Assembly: GCF_023159225.1 (NCBI RefSeq)
Contig: NC_063171.1
Coordinates: forward strand, 14,707,142-14,771,141
Direction: 5' to 3'
DNA: 64,000 nt
DNA from: Perognathus longimembris pacificus
Taxonomy: Eukaryota > Chordata > Mammalia > Rodentia > Heteromyidae
Within the stretch, counting starts at the first letter, position 1. Every line of letters starts with the position of its first letter. A model generated the notes under the pieces. The model saw nothing but the letters and a program-made list of their open reading frames with translations, ran no database searches and was not told the DNA's origin. Made by a program: the position numbers and the translations under genes. Below, one piece after another: positions 9,379-21,835 of this stretch.

Positions 9379-9497
9379 GTATTAACATATGTATGTATAT
9401 ATAAAGATATAGATATATAGATATATACATATAGATATATACACATACATATGTTAATCACATAGAAGATATGGTATTCTTTCTTTGGCTCCCAGAA
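9187..9497 (+). repeat. Copy 1 of a dispersed inverted repeat pair
   Basis: Bases 9187-9275 match the reverse complement of 12780-12868 at roughly 91% by eye, including an exact run of over 40 bases around GCTAATGACTTCATTTAATT. Weaker homology continues to about 9305 and resumes at 9456-9497, beyond an expanded TA tract. The (TG)n next to it has a shorter counterpart at the other copy. Family unknown. Confidence 0.7.
9308..9460. repeat. TA-rich microsatellite with a 16-bp hairpin
   Basis: About 27 TA units, then compound TA/TG/GATA units. ATTAACATATGTATGT at 9381-9396 is the exact reverse complement of 9443-9458, giving a potential hairpin with a loop of about 46 bases. Confidence 0.85.
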
Positions 9498-11340
9498 TTC
9501 CTGTACTTCTCAGATGTTAATACAGCTATTTCCTGCTCAACTGTCACTAAATTGTAAATTATTACAGCAAATATTTAAAGAAAAAAGTTTTATCTGATAC
9601 ATTCAAAGCATACTCTTTCCAGCTGTGAGCCTATAACATCAGGAAGTTATCTATTTCCTATATTCCTTGGAGAAACAGCAACATAACAAACATTCCCATT
9701 TCAAAAGGGAATAACAACAAGGGAAAATATGGAAACAATCTGGCTCCAGAAGAATAGACATGAAATCTTGAAACCAGTGCCCTTCTGTTTCTACCAGCTT
9801 CCAGCTTCTTGCAGCTTGCCCTGGTAGTCCTTGGCATATGAGCACACTTGGGCAGATGAGCTCTAGGGTTCTACTTCCATGGCTCCATGATGCAAAACCC
9901 TACAGTAGGGTTTTTACAGATAATGTAAACTTTGACAAAATTCTGCCTGACTTTTTTTTTCCCCTTTGGAATTATCTTTGAAATCTCAGTAGAAATCACC
10001 TACACTTCTTACACTCTGTGTGTCTGAAAACTTAGCTAAAAATGCATGCCATGTTCTGCTGTGGGCTTAAGCTTTGCTCATGCCTGCTGAACAACTATGG
10101 CTGCCACTTCAAAAATGTTTCATCCCTGAATTTGGATTATCCCCTATAGAAAGTTTTCCTTGGAACATGCTTTAAATAATTCTGCCTTGAAAGCTCTCTG
10201 AGCAGGGTAGAAGAGCTGGTTTCAGGTTATGGAGATGCCTTTGAGCCTTTTTTGGAAATTATCAGTTTGTAAATATTTTAGTTCTATTTGTCTCCATGGA
10301 TATATATATTATATATAACATATATATATGAATTTTTATATACCATCTTCATACACTTTTCTTTACTTTTGCATTGGAGATAATACGTGCTTTCCAAAAT
10401 TTACCACTCTGCTTTCTTTTCTTCTGCACCTCACTGTGATTCCAGCTGAAAGTGGCCAACAATACTCATGCAGCCTCCTGAAGACTTTGCTGATCAGAAG
10501 TTTCTGCCACAGAATGCCCTTGGCAATTGCTTCATGAAGCCTTCTGAGAAATGGACCAATGTAGACAAGTTATTTGTCTTGGTGTGAGAAAAGATGTCAT
10601 TTCCAATTTTCCATAGAATCTCATTTAATGTGACACATGTTCCCTAGTCCTGTCATCTGAATTTTGATCAGCATCAGTGGTAATGCTGCAATAACAGCAT
10701 TCTAAGAATTTTCTAGTCTGCTATTCAAGACTCTTCCAACATTCTACCTTCACGCAATTTGCAAATCAACACTCACATATTTATATACTTGTTATTTTTA
10801 ACAGCTTATTTTACTTTACTAGGGACAAAAGACAGCATGCTATTTAAGTTCAGTCAGTGTCAACATATAATAATATTTTCCACATTTCTCATGTGAAAAG
10901 GCTTTTTCATATGTGTAACTATTGTAAAATATTGCTACCCATACACAAGCAGCATGTGATCTTATCTAATCATTTTCATTGTAAATGAATCAATTCCAGA
11001 GTGCCATGAGATTCTGCTCTTCAGAGGTTTACTAGTAGTATATTTATTACTAAATTTGCTTTTATTATTTATTATTACTTATTTTACCTAATTATTCTAG
11101 ATTTGAATAGTGAGAGCATCCAGAAACTTCAATGATCATTTAAAAATATTTTCCTGCATCTGAATAACTGAGTGTAAGATTTGTGAGTTATTAGTTCAAT
11201 GCAGCACTACCAGAATTCTATGTAGAATGAGCCAGATGACAATTGTATAAATTTACATATATATTTATATAAAGTAGATATTTGTATATGGAAATGTTCT
11301 TTTAAATGAATTTCTTATACTAAGGCAAGCATGAGTAACA
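9498..11340. other. Anonymous block, possibly an old retroelement interior
   Basis: The part 9650-10750 is somewhat richer in G+C and reads like an old repeat interior (I suspect an antisense MaLR/ERVL-type internal region), but I cannot name it from memory. No open frame is long enough to matter. The remainder to 11340 is plain AT-rich sequence with a TA-rich spot at 10300-10330. Confidence 0.3.
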
Positions 11341-11344
11341 AGAT

Positions 11345-11803
11345 ATTAAATCTATTCAGTCTTTTTATTTTTTTAACTGTTTTTTTCTTATTTATTGTCA
11401 AAGTGATGTACAGAGAGGTTACCGTTTCATACATTAGGCATTGGATACATTTCCTGTACTGTTTGTTACCTCCTCCCTCATTCCCCACTCTCCCCTCCAC
11501 CTTTCCCTCTCCCCCCATGAATTGTTCAGTTGGTTTACACCAAACAGTTTTGCAAGTATTGCTTTTGTAGTCGTTTGTCTTTTTATCCTTTGTCTCTCAA
11601 TTTTGGTATTTCCTTTGACTTTCTTAGTTCTAATACCAGTATACACAGTTTCCAATGTACTCAGATAAGATACAGTAATAGTGCCGGGTAGAACCACAGG
11701 AAGGGGATACAAGAGGATCATCAACAATAGAAGCTAGGGCTTCACATGGCATGTTGAAAGTAATTACAACAGTGATATAACAATGTACACTTGGTTATTT
11801 TTT
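11345..11803 (-). mobile_element. 5'-truncated L1, 3' UTR only
   Basis: Antisense L1 3' end: T-rich start, GTGATGTACAGAGAGGTTAC, the C/T-rich complement of the G-rich tract (about 11470-11520), TTTACACCAAACAG, and CAGATAAGATACAG. It matches the ends of the L1s at 13961-22385 and 46690-53866. Its right end lies just before the target duplication of the SINE at 11819. Confidence 0.85.
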
Positions 11804-11818
11804 ACCCACTCACTTCTT

Positions 11819-12023
11819 TTTGTTTTTTTTGGCCAGTCCTGGGCCTTGGACTCAGGGCCTAAGCACTGTCCCTGGCTTCTTCCCGCTCAAGGCTAGAACT
11901 CTGCCACTTGAGCCACAGCGCCGCTTCTGGCCGTTTTCTGTATATGTGGTGCTGGGGAATCGAACCTAGGGCCTCGTGTATCCGAGGCAGGCACTCTTGC
12001 CACTAGGCTATATCCCCAGTCCC
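11819..12023 (-). mobile_element. Young ID-derived dimeric SINE with 15-bp target duplication
   Basis: On the minus strand it reads CTGGGGATATAGCCTAG, a B-box-like GGTTCGATTCC, then a second tRNA-like unit ending CCAGGACTGGCC and an A tail. A perfect duplication, ACCCACTCACTTCTT, flanks it at 11804-11818 and 12024-12038. It retains CpG sites (CGCCGC, ATCCGAGG) and closely matches the copies at 24009 and 58389, so it belongs to a recent subfamily. Confidence 0.9.
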
Positions 12024-12198
12024 ACCCACTCACTTCTTATAACTCACTTCTTTCAATGAATATTGTAGCTCTTCTTACCTGTGCATAATCTTCTATCACC
12101 ATAATCAAACTTCAGTCTCTCCCGTACTATGAAATCTAATCCCACCCCACTCTAACAAAGCTAAAAACTGCTTTGTTATTTACCATGATCATCTTGCT

Positions 12199-12202
<4 letters not shown>

Positions 12203-12258
<56 letters not shown>

Positions 12259-12266
12259 TGTGTGTG
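12203..12266. repeat. (TG)n microsatellite
   Basis: About 30 TG units with one TT interruption near the end, directly next to an old SINE. Confidence 0.95.
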
Positions 12267-12267
12267 A

Positions 12268-12475
12268 AGGTCCTGTGGCTAGAACTCAGCTCTATTCACT
12301 GTCTTTAAGCTTCTGTTACTCAAAGATAGTGCTCTAGCATTTGAGCCACACCTCAACTGTTGGCTTTATTAGTATGTTTTTATCACACATAAGTCTCACT
12401 TTCTTGCCTGGCTACCTTCAAAACAGCATTCTCCGATATCAGAATCCTTAGTATCCAGTAATACACACAAAATAC
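12268..12475 (-). mobile_element. Old B1-ID-like SINE
   Basis: GGTCCTGTGGCTAGAACTCAG, then a GAGCCACACC block and a CTTGCCTGGCTACCTTCAAA block in antisense order, as in other copies of this old dimer. Diverged, ends approximate. Confidence 0.5.
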
Positions 12476-13960
12476 TGGCACCAGAATGTACTGCTTAAGT
12501 GCTGATCTAGCCTATCTTTGTCAAAGTCTTACATCCCATGTCCAGGCTTTAAGAACCTTTAAAAGCTAGCTTTATGTGATATTACTTTCTTGACTCCTTG
12601 ACTTTTGTCATTCTTCTTTGGGAAGCCTCCCTTCCTTTACTTGTCCTACTGTTCAGTATGACTATTTACTCCAGCCAAAGAAGGAACATGACGCCTTTGA
12701 TGTGACTAATATATAGAAATTTTATCCTTCTGATGTATTACTAAGAGGTGAGAACATTTTGTTATACAATAGTGTCCAAAAAGGTTCATTTTGGATAAGA
12801 TTATTATAATTAAATGAAGTCATTAGCATAAAGTGCTCATAATTGAATAACAGTGACTCTGTAGTAAATGTGTGTGAGTGTGTGTGTGTGTCCTAATTTT
12901 AACAATCAGTTTTTGTTTTCTGTTATTTAACTGTAATTGAACTACTGTTGACCAATTTAATAGTGGGTCCAGGTTGATCTATTCAGTTATAATGAAATTT
13001 AAATTATCTCTTATTTCTTTGTAACTCACTATGTGATGCTACGGATAGATTTCCATATTGAAAATAAACTACTGACCTTATTTATAAATAAATTTAATGT
13101 TGAACCAGGTTTGGTCATGCATCCTTCAAAAAACAGCTGATTTGGAGGTAAAGGCTAGAGTTAAGCTCGAGTTAAGTTCATACAAATTAAAGAATGAGAA
13201 GATCAAATGGAAAAAGAATGATAGAAGGAGCAAGGGAAGGATGAAGTGGGTGGAAGAATGAGAAGTAGAACTAAAATTGTGAAAAAATAAAATATATAAA
13301 ACAACAAGAAAGAGTATGCTATGATAGGTAATATACACCCAAAATAAAATTTCAAGGGAAACTAATGTTAACACTCAGAATGATTATTTTTTGTTATTCT
13401 CTTTGTCATTACAAATGGTAATAATGTAAAAATAAAAACCTAAAAAGATGACACAATCCTGTTAACTTTCTGAAATTTTAGTTAGGCACAGGTAGCCTTA
13501 ATCCAAGTTATATTAAATAGAAAATTCCAAAAATAAACATTTAATTGTTTAATTGCATCATCTGCTCAGTAAGAGGATGAAATATTCTGCTCTGTCCCAC
13601 CCAGAACAAAAATCTCCCACAATGTACTCACTTTACAGGATGACATCTTCTTAGACACAACATTTCCTGCTTATTACAAGTGAGAACTATTGTTCCAAAA
13701 GATTTTTTCTAATTTGACAGCCTATACTTGTATTGAAATGTTTTAATATAATCACTTTAAGATTGTTTACTTTTCTAAGGGAAAATTGCTAGGTCTTTGT
13801 TCTGAGTATTAAAAATTGCAACTGTCTTACTACAAAGTGAATTACATATTTAAGGTCCTACTTATTATGACTAAAATTATTTTTAAAGTTAATAATTAAG
13901 AAACAGAAAAATTTGAAAATTGAGAGGAATAGAATGTGTGAATATTGAAAATTCAATTTG
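12476..13960. other. Anonymous sequence holding the second inverted-repeat copy
   Basis: Apart from the repeat at 12672-12870 and a short (TG)n at about 12870-12890, I see only AT-rich DNA without recognisable repeats or exons. Confidence 0.45.
12672..12870 (-). repeat. Copy 2 of a dispersed inverted repeat pair
   Basis: Reverse-complement partner of 9187-9497, in its unexpanded form: where copy 1 has a long TA tract, this copy has only a few bases. Best match is at 12780-12868. Confidence 0.7.
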
Positions 13961-15214
13961 GAGGACTTCTGGAAAGATGGCAGAGGAGCAGCAGAGCCCT
14001 AGCTAAGCTCCCTCCCACATCCCAGTTTTACCACTCCAGAGAAACTTTTACTCCTAGAAAGACAGCCCAGGTAAGCTATAACAGTATAGGGATTCTTGCC
14101 AGAAAGAAAATTTCAACTTTGCTGGCCTGAAAACACAGATTTGAGCTCCAGGTGGTGTCCCGCCACCACGCCTGTGCTGGTGCCAGCACAGCATCCAGCA
14201 CTCCATGCACCTGAAGCACACCACAACCACCAGAATGAAATCCTCCAGATGGCGGCAGATAGACCTAGATTGCAGGCTGAGCATGGAAGGGCCGAAACTA
14301 CAGAGAAAGCGTGAGTACCCCATGAAAGACATTCTCACTCCCACCCACAGAGCAGCTTCTGGAAGGTAGCCCTTCCTCCACTGCCGGAGCAAAGAGCCAT
14401 CTTTGACTCTGGCATAGACCCCGTTAGAGCAGACTGGAACTAAAGTGGGACAGGGGAAAGCGAGGATGAAGGGGTCATCTTTGAAAAGGGCAAGAGTGAC
14501 TGAATGGTGACAGCCAGCTCCACCTAGGAGATGGTCCCACCCTTCCACATGGGAGGCTCTCTCCCTGGACTGAGGCTCACAGAACTCAGGCAAACTCAGC
14601 CAGAGGTGACACACCCCACCCTGCCCCACCAATGCTGTGGCTGCCAGAATTTTCAGCAGCTGGAAATTCTAAAATCAAACTGAAAGCAGGGAGCAGCTAC
14701 AGGCAACAGGGAACAATCAGACTGGAGAGTATGCAGTTCCCAAGACAGATAAATGGACACTTAACAGAGGATGACCAACTCCTAAATCCCACCAGCAAAT
14801 GGAATTGAATTCCACATCCAGCTCTGCCCAGGAGAAGGTCACCACAGGGCAAGCTATTCTCAGCCAGGTAAACCGGGATGGGGAACCCCGCCCTGCTGAG
14901 TCCAAAGGCTATTCAGAGCCAGGCATTAAAGACAGCGGCCCTACAGCAGATGGGAGGAGCCATGGTTCCTGAGACTATTTAGCTTCCACCAACTACAGAG
15001 GACACCCAATTCCTACTTGCAAGCTGTGGGAAACACAGAGCCCCAGTATTTTACTAACAGGGGAGGAAGGTCAGAGCAGATACACCCCCTGCAAACTGAA
15101 AGCAAATCTTACCAGCCAAGCAGCAGGAAAGCAGACTGTAGACCATGAGAAAGACGAAGGAAAACAGAATGGAAAGACCCCACCCAAACAAGGAAGACTC
15201 CATTCTTTCTAAAT
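13961..15214 (+). promoter_or_regulatory. L1 5' UTR, part 1
   Basis: Relatively GC-rich leader homologous to 46690-47750. In L1 this region holds the internal promoter; nothing here shows that it is still active. A 192-codon minus-strand frame at 14054-14632 is a by-product of its base composition. Confidence 0.7.
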
Positions 15215-16527
15215 TTTTTTTTTCATTTTTCATGTGTTTATTGGTCATATATATATTTTCCAATTTTTATTATCAAACTGATGTATAGAGAGGTTACAGT
15301 TTCATACGTTAGGCATTGGATACATTTCTTGTACTGTTTGTTACCTTGTCCCTCATACCCCCTCCCCCTTCCCCCTTACCCTATCCCCCCCTGAGGTGTT
15401 CAGTTCACTTACACCAAACAGTTTTGCAAGTATTGCTTTTGTAGTTGTTTTTCTTTTTTTACCTAGTGTCTCTCAATTTTGGTATTCCCTTTCAATTTCC
15501 TAGTTCCAATACCAGTATACACGGTTTCCAATATACTCAGATAAGATTACAGAGATAGTATAGGTACAACCACCTGTACCAAAATCAATTCCAAATGGAT
15601 TAAAGACTTTGAAATCAAAACAGACACCCTGAAAACACTAAAGGAAGGAGTAGGAGAAACACTTGGGCTCCTTGGCACAGGACAGAACTTCCTTAACAAA
15701 GACCCAGAAAGGCTACAAATCAAAGAAAGGTTGGACAAATGGGACTGCATCAAACTGCAGAGCTTCTGCACGGCAAAGGACATAGCTCGCAAGATAAACA
15801 GAAAGCCCACAGACTGGGAGAAGATCTTTACCAGCCATTCAATGGACAAAGGCCTCATATCTAATATATGCAGAACTAAAAAAATTACCCTCTTCCAAAC
15901 CAAAACCACAAAGAACCAATAGCCCGCTCATCAAGTGGGCTAAAGACTTACAAAGAAACTTCTCTGATGAGGAAATGAGAATGGCCAAGAGTCATAAGAA
16001 AAAATGCTCTACATCACTGGCCATAAAAGAAATGCAAATCAAAACAACATTGAGATTCCATTTCACCCCAGTAAGAATGTCATATATCAAGAAAACTAAC
16101 AAGGACAATTGTTGTAGGGGATGTGGCCAAAAGGGAACCCTTCTTCATTGTTGGTGGGAATGTAAACTGGTTCAGCCACTCTGGCAAGCAGTATGGAGAT
16201 TCCTCAGAAGGCTAAATATAGAACTCCCCTATGACCCAGCAGCCCCACTTTTGGGTATCTATCCAAAAGACCACAAACAAAATCACAGTAATGTCACCAG
16301 CACAACAATGTTCATCGCAGCACAATTTGTCATAGCGAGAATCTGGAACCAACCCAGATGCCCCTCAGTAGACGAATGGATCAGGAAAATGTGGTACATA
16401 TACACAATGGAATTTTATGCCTCTGTCAGAAAGAATGACATTGTCCCATTTGTAAGTAAATGGAAGGACTTGGAAAAAATTATACTAAGTTAAGTGAGCC
16501 AGACCCAAAGAAACATGGACTCTATGG
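15215..16527 (-). mobile_element. Twin-primed L1 nested within the L1 5' UTR
   Basis: Flanked by TCTTTCTAAAT on both sides (15204-15214 and 16528-16538), a target duplication inside the host L1. From the left it has a T-rich tail, antisense L1 3' UTR to about 15572, then an abrupt switch to sense ORF2 from about 15573 to 16527 (ending in CTCTATGGTCT). Roughly 250 bp of L1 between the two segments is missing. The insertion therefore points to the minus strand, with an inverted 5' segment. Confidence 0.85.
15975..16493 (+). pseudogene. L1 ORF2 C-terminal domain, inverted segment
   Basis: An open run of 172 codons carries the C-terminal cysteine-rich motif of L1 ORF2p (Cys50, then His58-Cys59 and Cys63, counted from the first Met of the run), followed by the WQAVWRFL and GIYPKDHK blocks. 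It has no N-terminal endonuclease or reverse transcriptase part and lies in the inverted end of a truncated insertion, so it is not a gene. Confidence 0.8.
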
Positions 16528-16538
16528 TCTTTCTAAAT

Positions 16539-17272
16539 ATTTTTTAAAACTTTTAAATTTTAAATTTTTCTCATTTTCCATTATTGACTTGTCATTTGCT
16601 TTTTGTTTTATGTTTTTATTTGTTTGTTTTATTGGGGGTTTTCTTGGTAATTTTTATTAGTGTTTTGTGTGTTTGTTTTCCTGTATTTTTTCTTTGTTTC
16701 CATTTTCACATAGTAAATTTAAATTTACTTTCCTTTGACTAACTCCCTATGCTTTTCTGCTGACTCTCCATTGTCTATCATTTCAACCTCATTCTTTCTA
16801 CTGAATGTACACTTCTCCACCTTTCCACGTTAGTGAAACTAAACCAAAACCAGCATCCCCCCATTCATTTTACTCTATTCTCTTGACTACCCTTAACTTA
16901 CTCTCCTAAATTTACTTCCAGACCTCCAGACTCCATTGACACCTAGTTTTCGGATAAAGGGTATCCCTGTTCAATCGGAATGAATCAAAGGGTTTCATAG
17001 AGAAATCCCACCAGTACAAAAAGAACAAAAATTGCTCATTGTGTTATAACAGTAAATAAGTAACTACTCAATACAGGGCTCAGGGTTGGTTGTTATATTA
17101 AAATTGTATTCACTGGGGACACCAAATTTGATTTTATATTATCTATATATAATTGTGAATTTCTAAGATTTATACAACAGTGCTTGAGAAGGTCTAATTT
17201 AGCTCTTACATGGTGCTCATGGGTGTTTGTAGACTGGCATTTCCAATCCAAAAAGGCAGAAGAAGAAGAAAG
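16539..17272 (+). other. L1 5' UTR, part 2
   Basis: Continuation of the host L1 leader after the nested insertion. T-rich at first (16540-16720), then matching 47990-48577 of the other full-length L1. Confidence 0.75.
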
Positions 17273-18035
17273 ATGGCAAACAAGAGAATCTCATCTCCCA
17301 CTGAAAACAAGCAGGAAGCAGAGCAGTCAGTCAAAGACCTAGAGGAGAACCATCAAAATGTTCTACAAACTCTACTGATAAAAATGTTAAATAAAAAGTT
17401 TGGATCTCTTCAGACAACTACTCTAGAACTTGAGGCGGCCAAGCAAAGATAAATACATCAATTAGTTCACAAAGTAATAGAAGAATTCAGGGCCTCCACA
17501 AATAGAAAGATAAATGAACTTCAGGCGTCCAATAGCTACCCAGCTAAAAGATTTGAGAAACATCACTCAGAATCAAATTAATGAAGTAAAGAAGTCCATT
17601 CAGCATCTAAGGTAAAATGATAGCAAAGACATGGAAACCATCAAGAATCACCAGTCAAAAGGAAGGAACATGTGAAATCAAGTAGCTAACCTACAGAGCA
17701 GGTCAGATGAAGCAGAGGATCGAATCTCAGGAACTGAAGATTCCCTAGAATCTATGGAGAAAGAAGAAAAAAAAAATACAAAACCAACCCAATTGGCAAA
17801 CTATCCACTAAGAATACTGTACCCAGCTAAATGCTCATTCATAGCCAAAGGTCAAATAAAAGTCTTCCATAGTAATGAAAAGCTGAAACAATATATCTCC
17901 ACCAAACCATCTTTACAGAAAATCCTCAAGGATGTACTACACATCGAAAACAATGAAGATCACAATACAGGCAGAGAAATGAACCTTAAAAAGAAAACCA
18001 GAATAGTAGATCAAGAATTGGGAAGACATAGATTT
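17273..18035 (+). pseudogene. L1 ORF1 remnant with internal deletion
   Basis: ORF1 starts at an ATG (MANKRISSPTENKQEAEQS) equivalent to the start at 48578 in the other L1. The N-terminal part is open to 17452, then frameshifted. Near 17780 the sequence jumps to the final part of the C-terminal domain (RILYPAKCSFIAKGQIKVF). About 430 bp present in the other L1 (roughly 49050-49465), covering the RNA-binding and most of the C-terminal domain, are missing. ORF1p normally forms a coiled-coil trimer that binds L1 RNA; this copy cannot. Confidence 0.8.
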
Positions 18036-18059
18036 TAACAAGATAGCAATGAAGAAAGG

Positions 18060-21000
18060 AACAAATGATCATTTCTCAATCCTAACTCTCAACATTAATG
18101 GACTTAATTCTCCAATTAAACGACATAGGCTCATAAGTGGGATAAGAAATCAAGATCCATCTTTGTGCTGGCTCCAAGAGATACATCTATCCAGCAGAAG
18201 CAAACATCTGCTAAAAGTGTAAGGATGGAATAAAATCCACCAGGCAAATGGCCCCCATAAACATCCTAGTATTAGATAAAATTGACTTCAAATTAAAAAC
18301 AGTAAGAACAGACAAAGAAGCATACTACATACTAATAAAGGGATCTCTGCTACAGGTGGATATAACCATTCTAAATATCTACACAACAAATACAGTAGGA
18401 TCCAACTCCATCAAACAAACACTACTGACTCTAAAAACACTCATAGTCCCAAACACTTTGATAGTTTGATACTTTAACACTCCACTGTCACCTCTGGACA
18501 GATCAACACGCCAAAAATTAAAAAAAGAAACCACAGAACTAAACAACTGCATAGACCAACTAGACTTAACTGACATCTACAGAATATTCCATCCAGCAAC
18601 ACCAGAATACACATTCTTTTCAGCAGCACTTGGAACATTCTCCAAAATAAATCACATCTTAGGGCACAAAGAAAATCTGTACAAGTTCAGAAGTGTCCAA
18701 ATAATTCTCTGCATTCTCTCAGACTACAATGGAATCAAATTAGAGCTCAACTCAAACACCCAGCACAGAAAATCCTACAATTCATGGAGACTACACAACA
18801 CAGTGCTGAACCATCAGTGGGTCACTGGGGAAATTAGAATAGAAATTCAAATGTTTATGGAATTAAAATAAGATGAGCACCAAAGTACCAGCTCCTGGGG
18901 ATACAGCAAAGGCCATACTCAGAGGAAAAAATTATATCTCTGAGTGCCTACATCAACAAACTGGAGAAACATCAATTCAAAAATTTAAGGATGGACCTCA
19001 AGCTCCTCGAAAGAGAACCACAAGCCAAAGTGCAAGCCAATAGATCAAGCAAATAATTAAAATCTAATCAGCATTAAATGACTTAGAGTCAAAGAAAACA
19101 ATCGAAAGAATCAACAAAATGTAGAGTTGGTTCGTTGAAAAAATTAACAAGATAGACCAAATCTGACCAAAAAATGAAGTCAACATGCCCAAATACACAA
19201 GATCAGAGATGAAACAGGTAACATCATCACAGAAACAACAAACATTCAGAACACAATAAGGGACTATTTTGCAAACCTTTATGCCAACCTATTCGAGAAC
19301 CTGGAAGAAGTGGACGATTTCCTAGAAAAAATTGATATGCCCAAATTCAACCTTGAAGAGTTAAACCTTCTAAACAGATCCATATCCAGCGTTGAAATAG
19401 AAATGGCAATAAGAGTTCTCCCATCCAAGAAAAGCCCAGGTCAATCAAGATGGATTCACAACAGAATTCTCCAGAACTCACACTAATATGTCTCAAAATC
19501 TTCAAAGAAATTGATGGAGAAAGTTTGCAACCAAACACATTCTATGAAGCTAGTATAACCCTCATCGCAAAACCAGGCAGGGAATCATCATGGAAAGAGA
19601 ACTATAGACCGATTTTTCTGATGGACATTGATAGAAAAATTCTCAACAAAAATCTGGCCTACAGACTTCAACAGGTCATGAAAAACAATCATACACCATG
19701 ATCAAATTGGATTCATCCCAGGGATGCAAAATTGGTTCAATATAAGCAAGTCAATTAATATAATCCACCACATCAACTGCAGCAAGGTAAAGAATCACAT
19801 GGTTATATACCTAGATGAGAAAAAGGCGTTCGATAAAATCCACCACCCAGTTATGATAAGAGTCCTGGAAAAACAAGGGTTCCTGGGAACATTCCTGAAT
19901 ATAATAAAGGCTATCTATGACAAACCATCAGCAAGCATAATTCTAAATGGTGAAAAGCTAAAGCCATTCCCTTTATAACCAGGAGGAAGACAGGGATATC
20001 CACTTTCTCCTCTCTTCAACATAGTATTAGAATTCCTAGCCAAAGCAATTAGGCAAGAAGAAAATATAAAGGGGATCCAAATAGGAAAAGATGAAGTTAA
20101 ACTTTCTCTCTTCGCAGATGACATGATCTTATACCTAAAGAACCCCATAGACTCAACTCCCAAGCTACTAGAGGTGATCCAAAACTTTGGTAAAGAAGCA
20201 GGATATAAAATAAACCTTCAAAAATCAACGACATTTCTAATGCTAATGACCCAAAGACTATGGTCGAAATCAGGAAAGCAACTCCTTTTGCAATAGCCTC
20301 AAAAAACATAAAATTCTTGGGAATAATCTTAACCAAAGAAGTGAAAGACCTCCCTGATGAGAACTTTAAAAACCTGAAAAATGAAATTAAGGCAGAACTA
20401 AGGAAATGGAAAATCCTTCTATGCTCCTGGATTAGGAAGATTAATATTGTCAAAATGGCAATATTGCCAAAGGATACCTGCAAATTCAATGCAATACCCA
20501 TTAATATCCCAACACCATTTTTTAGTGAAATAGAGGAAGCAATCCATAAATTCATATGGCACAATAAAAGACCACGAATAACAAAACAATCCTAAGCAGA
20601 AAGAACAGTTTTTGAGGAATTAAAATACCCAACTTGGAGCTGTATTATAAAGCTGTAGTAATAAAAAAAAAAAAAAAAAAAAAGCTTGGTATTGACACTG
20701 GAACAGGTCTGAAGACCAATGGAACAGATCTGAAGACCTAGAAATGTACCTGCAGAACTATTCCTACTTAACCTTTGATAAAGGAGCTAAAACAACAACA
20801 ACAACAACAAAAAAAAAACAGGATGGAAGAAAGCCTCTTTAACAAATGGTACTGGCAAAACTGATTCAACACCTGCAACAAACTAAAACTAGATCCTTAT
20901 ATATCACCCCACACAAAAAACAATTCCAACTGGATCAAAGAACTCTAAATTAAAACAGATACGTGAAAACACTACAAGAAAGAGTAGGAGAAACACTTGG

Positions 21001-21835
21001 GCTACTTGGCAGAGGACGAAACTTCCTTAATAAAGGCCTAGAAATTCTCCAAATCAAAGAAAGGTTGTATAAGTTGGGACTGTGTCAAATTGAAGAACTT
21101 CTGCAGGGCAAAGGACATAGCTTGCAAGATAAACAGAAAGCCCACAGATTGGGAAAAAGATCTTTACCAGCATACTATGGACAAAGGCCGCATATCTAAA
21201 ATATATGCAGAACTAAAAAAATTAAATTCCTCCAAAACAAAACTTCAAAGAACCAACAGCCCCCTCAACAAGTGGGCAAAACTTAAAGAGACTTTTCTGA
21301 TGAGAAATTGAGAATGGCTAAGAGACATATGATAAAGTGCTCTACATCACTGGCCATTAAAGAAATGCAAATCAAAACAACATTAAGATTCCATCTCACC
21401 CCAATAAGAATGTCCATTATCAAGAAAACTAACAATAATAAATGTTGGAGGGGATGTGGCTCAAAGCAAACCCTGCTTAATAGCTGACAGGAATGTAAAC
21501 TGGTTCAGCCACTCTGGAAAGCATTATGGAGATTCCTCAGAAGGCTAAACATAGAGCTCCCCTGTGACCCAGCAGCCCCACTTTGGGGCATCTATCCAAA
21601 AGAATACAAACAAGAACACACTAAATCTACCAGCACAACAATGTTCATCACAGCACAATTTGTCATAGCTAAAATATGGAACCAACGCAGATGCCCCTCA
21701 GTAGATGAATGGATCAGGAAAATGTGGTATACATAAACAATGGAATTGTATGGTTTATCAGAAAGAATGACATTGCCCCATTCACAAGGAAATGGAAGGA
21801 CTTGGAAAACTTTATTCAAAGTGAAGTGAGCCATA
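18060..21835 (+). pseudogene. L1 ORF2 remnant (endonuclease-reverse transcriptase)
   Basis: Domains in order: endonuclease (about 18085-18850, with QEIH readable but the GDFN motif broken by a stop near 18467), reverse transcriptase (about 19390-20600, with LDEKKAFDK at about 19811-19840 and FADD at 20111-20122), and the C-terminal cysteine-rich region (about 21455-21560). Multiple stops and frameshifts separate these. An A-run of over 20 at about 20665-20685 and a CAA/A-rich expansion at 20787-20820 are absent from the sister copy and add further frameshifts. Confidence 0.85.

Noticed and set aside
14054..14632. 192-codon open frame on the minus strand, the longest in the window
   Set aside because: It is antisense to the L1 5' UTR. 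The matching region of the other L1 (46668-46988) has only a shorter, diverged version. A composition artefact of the leader.
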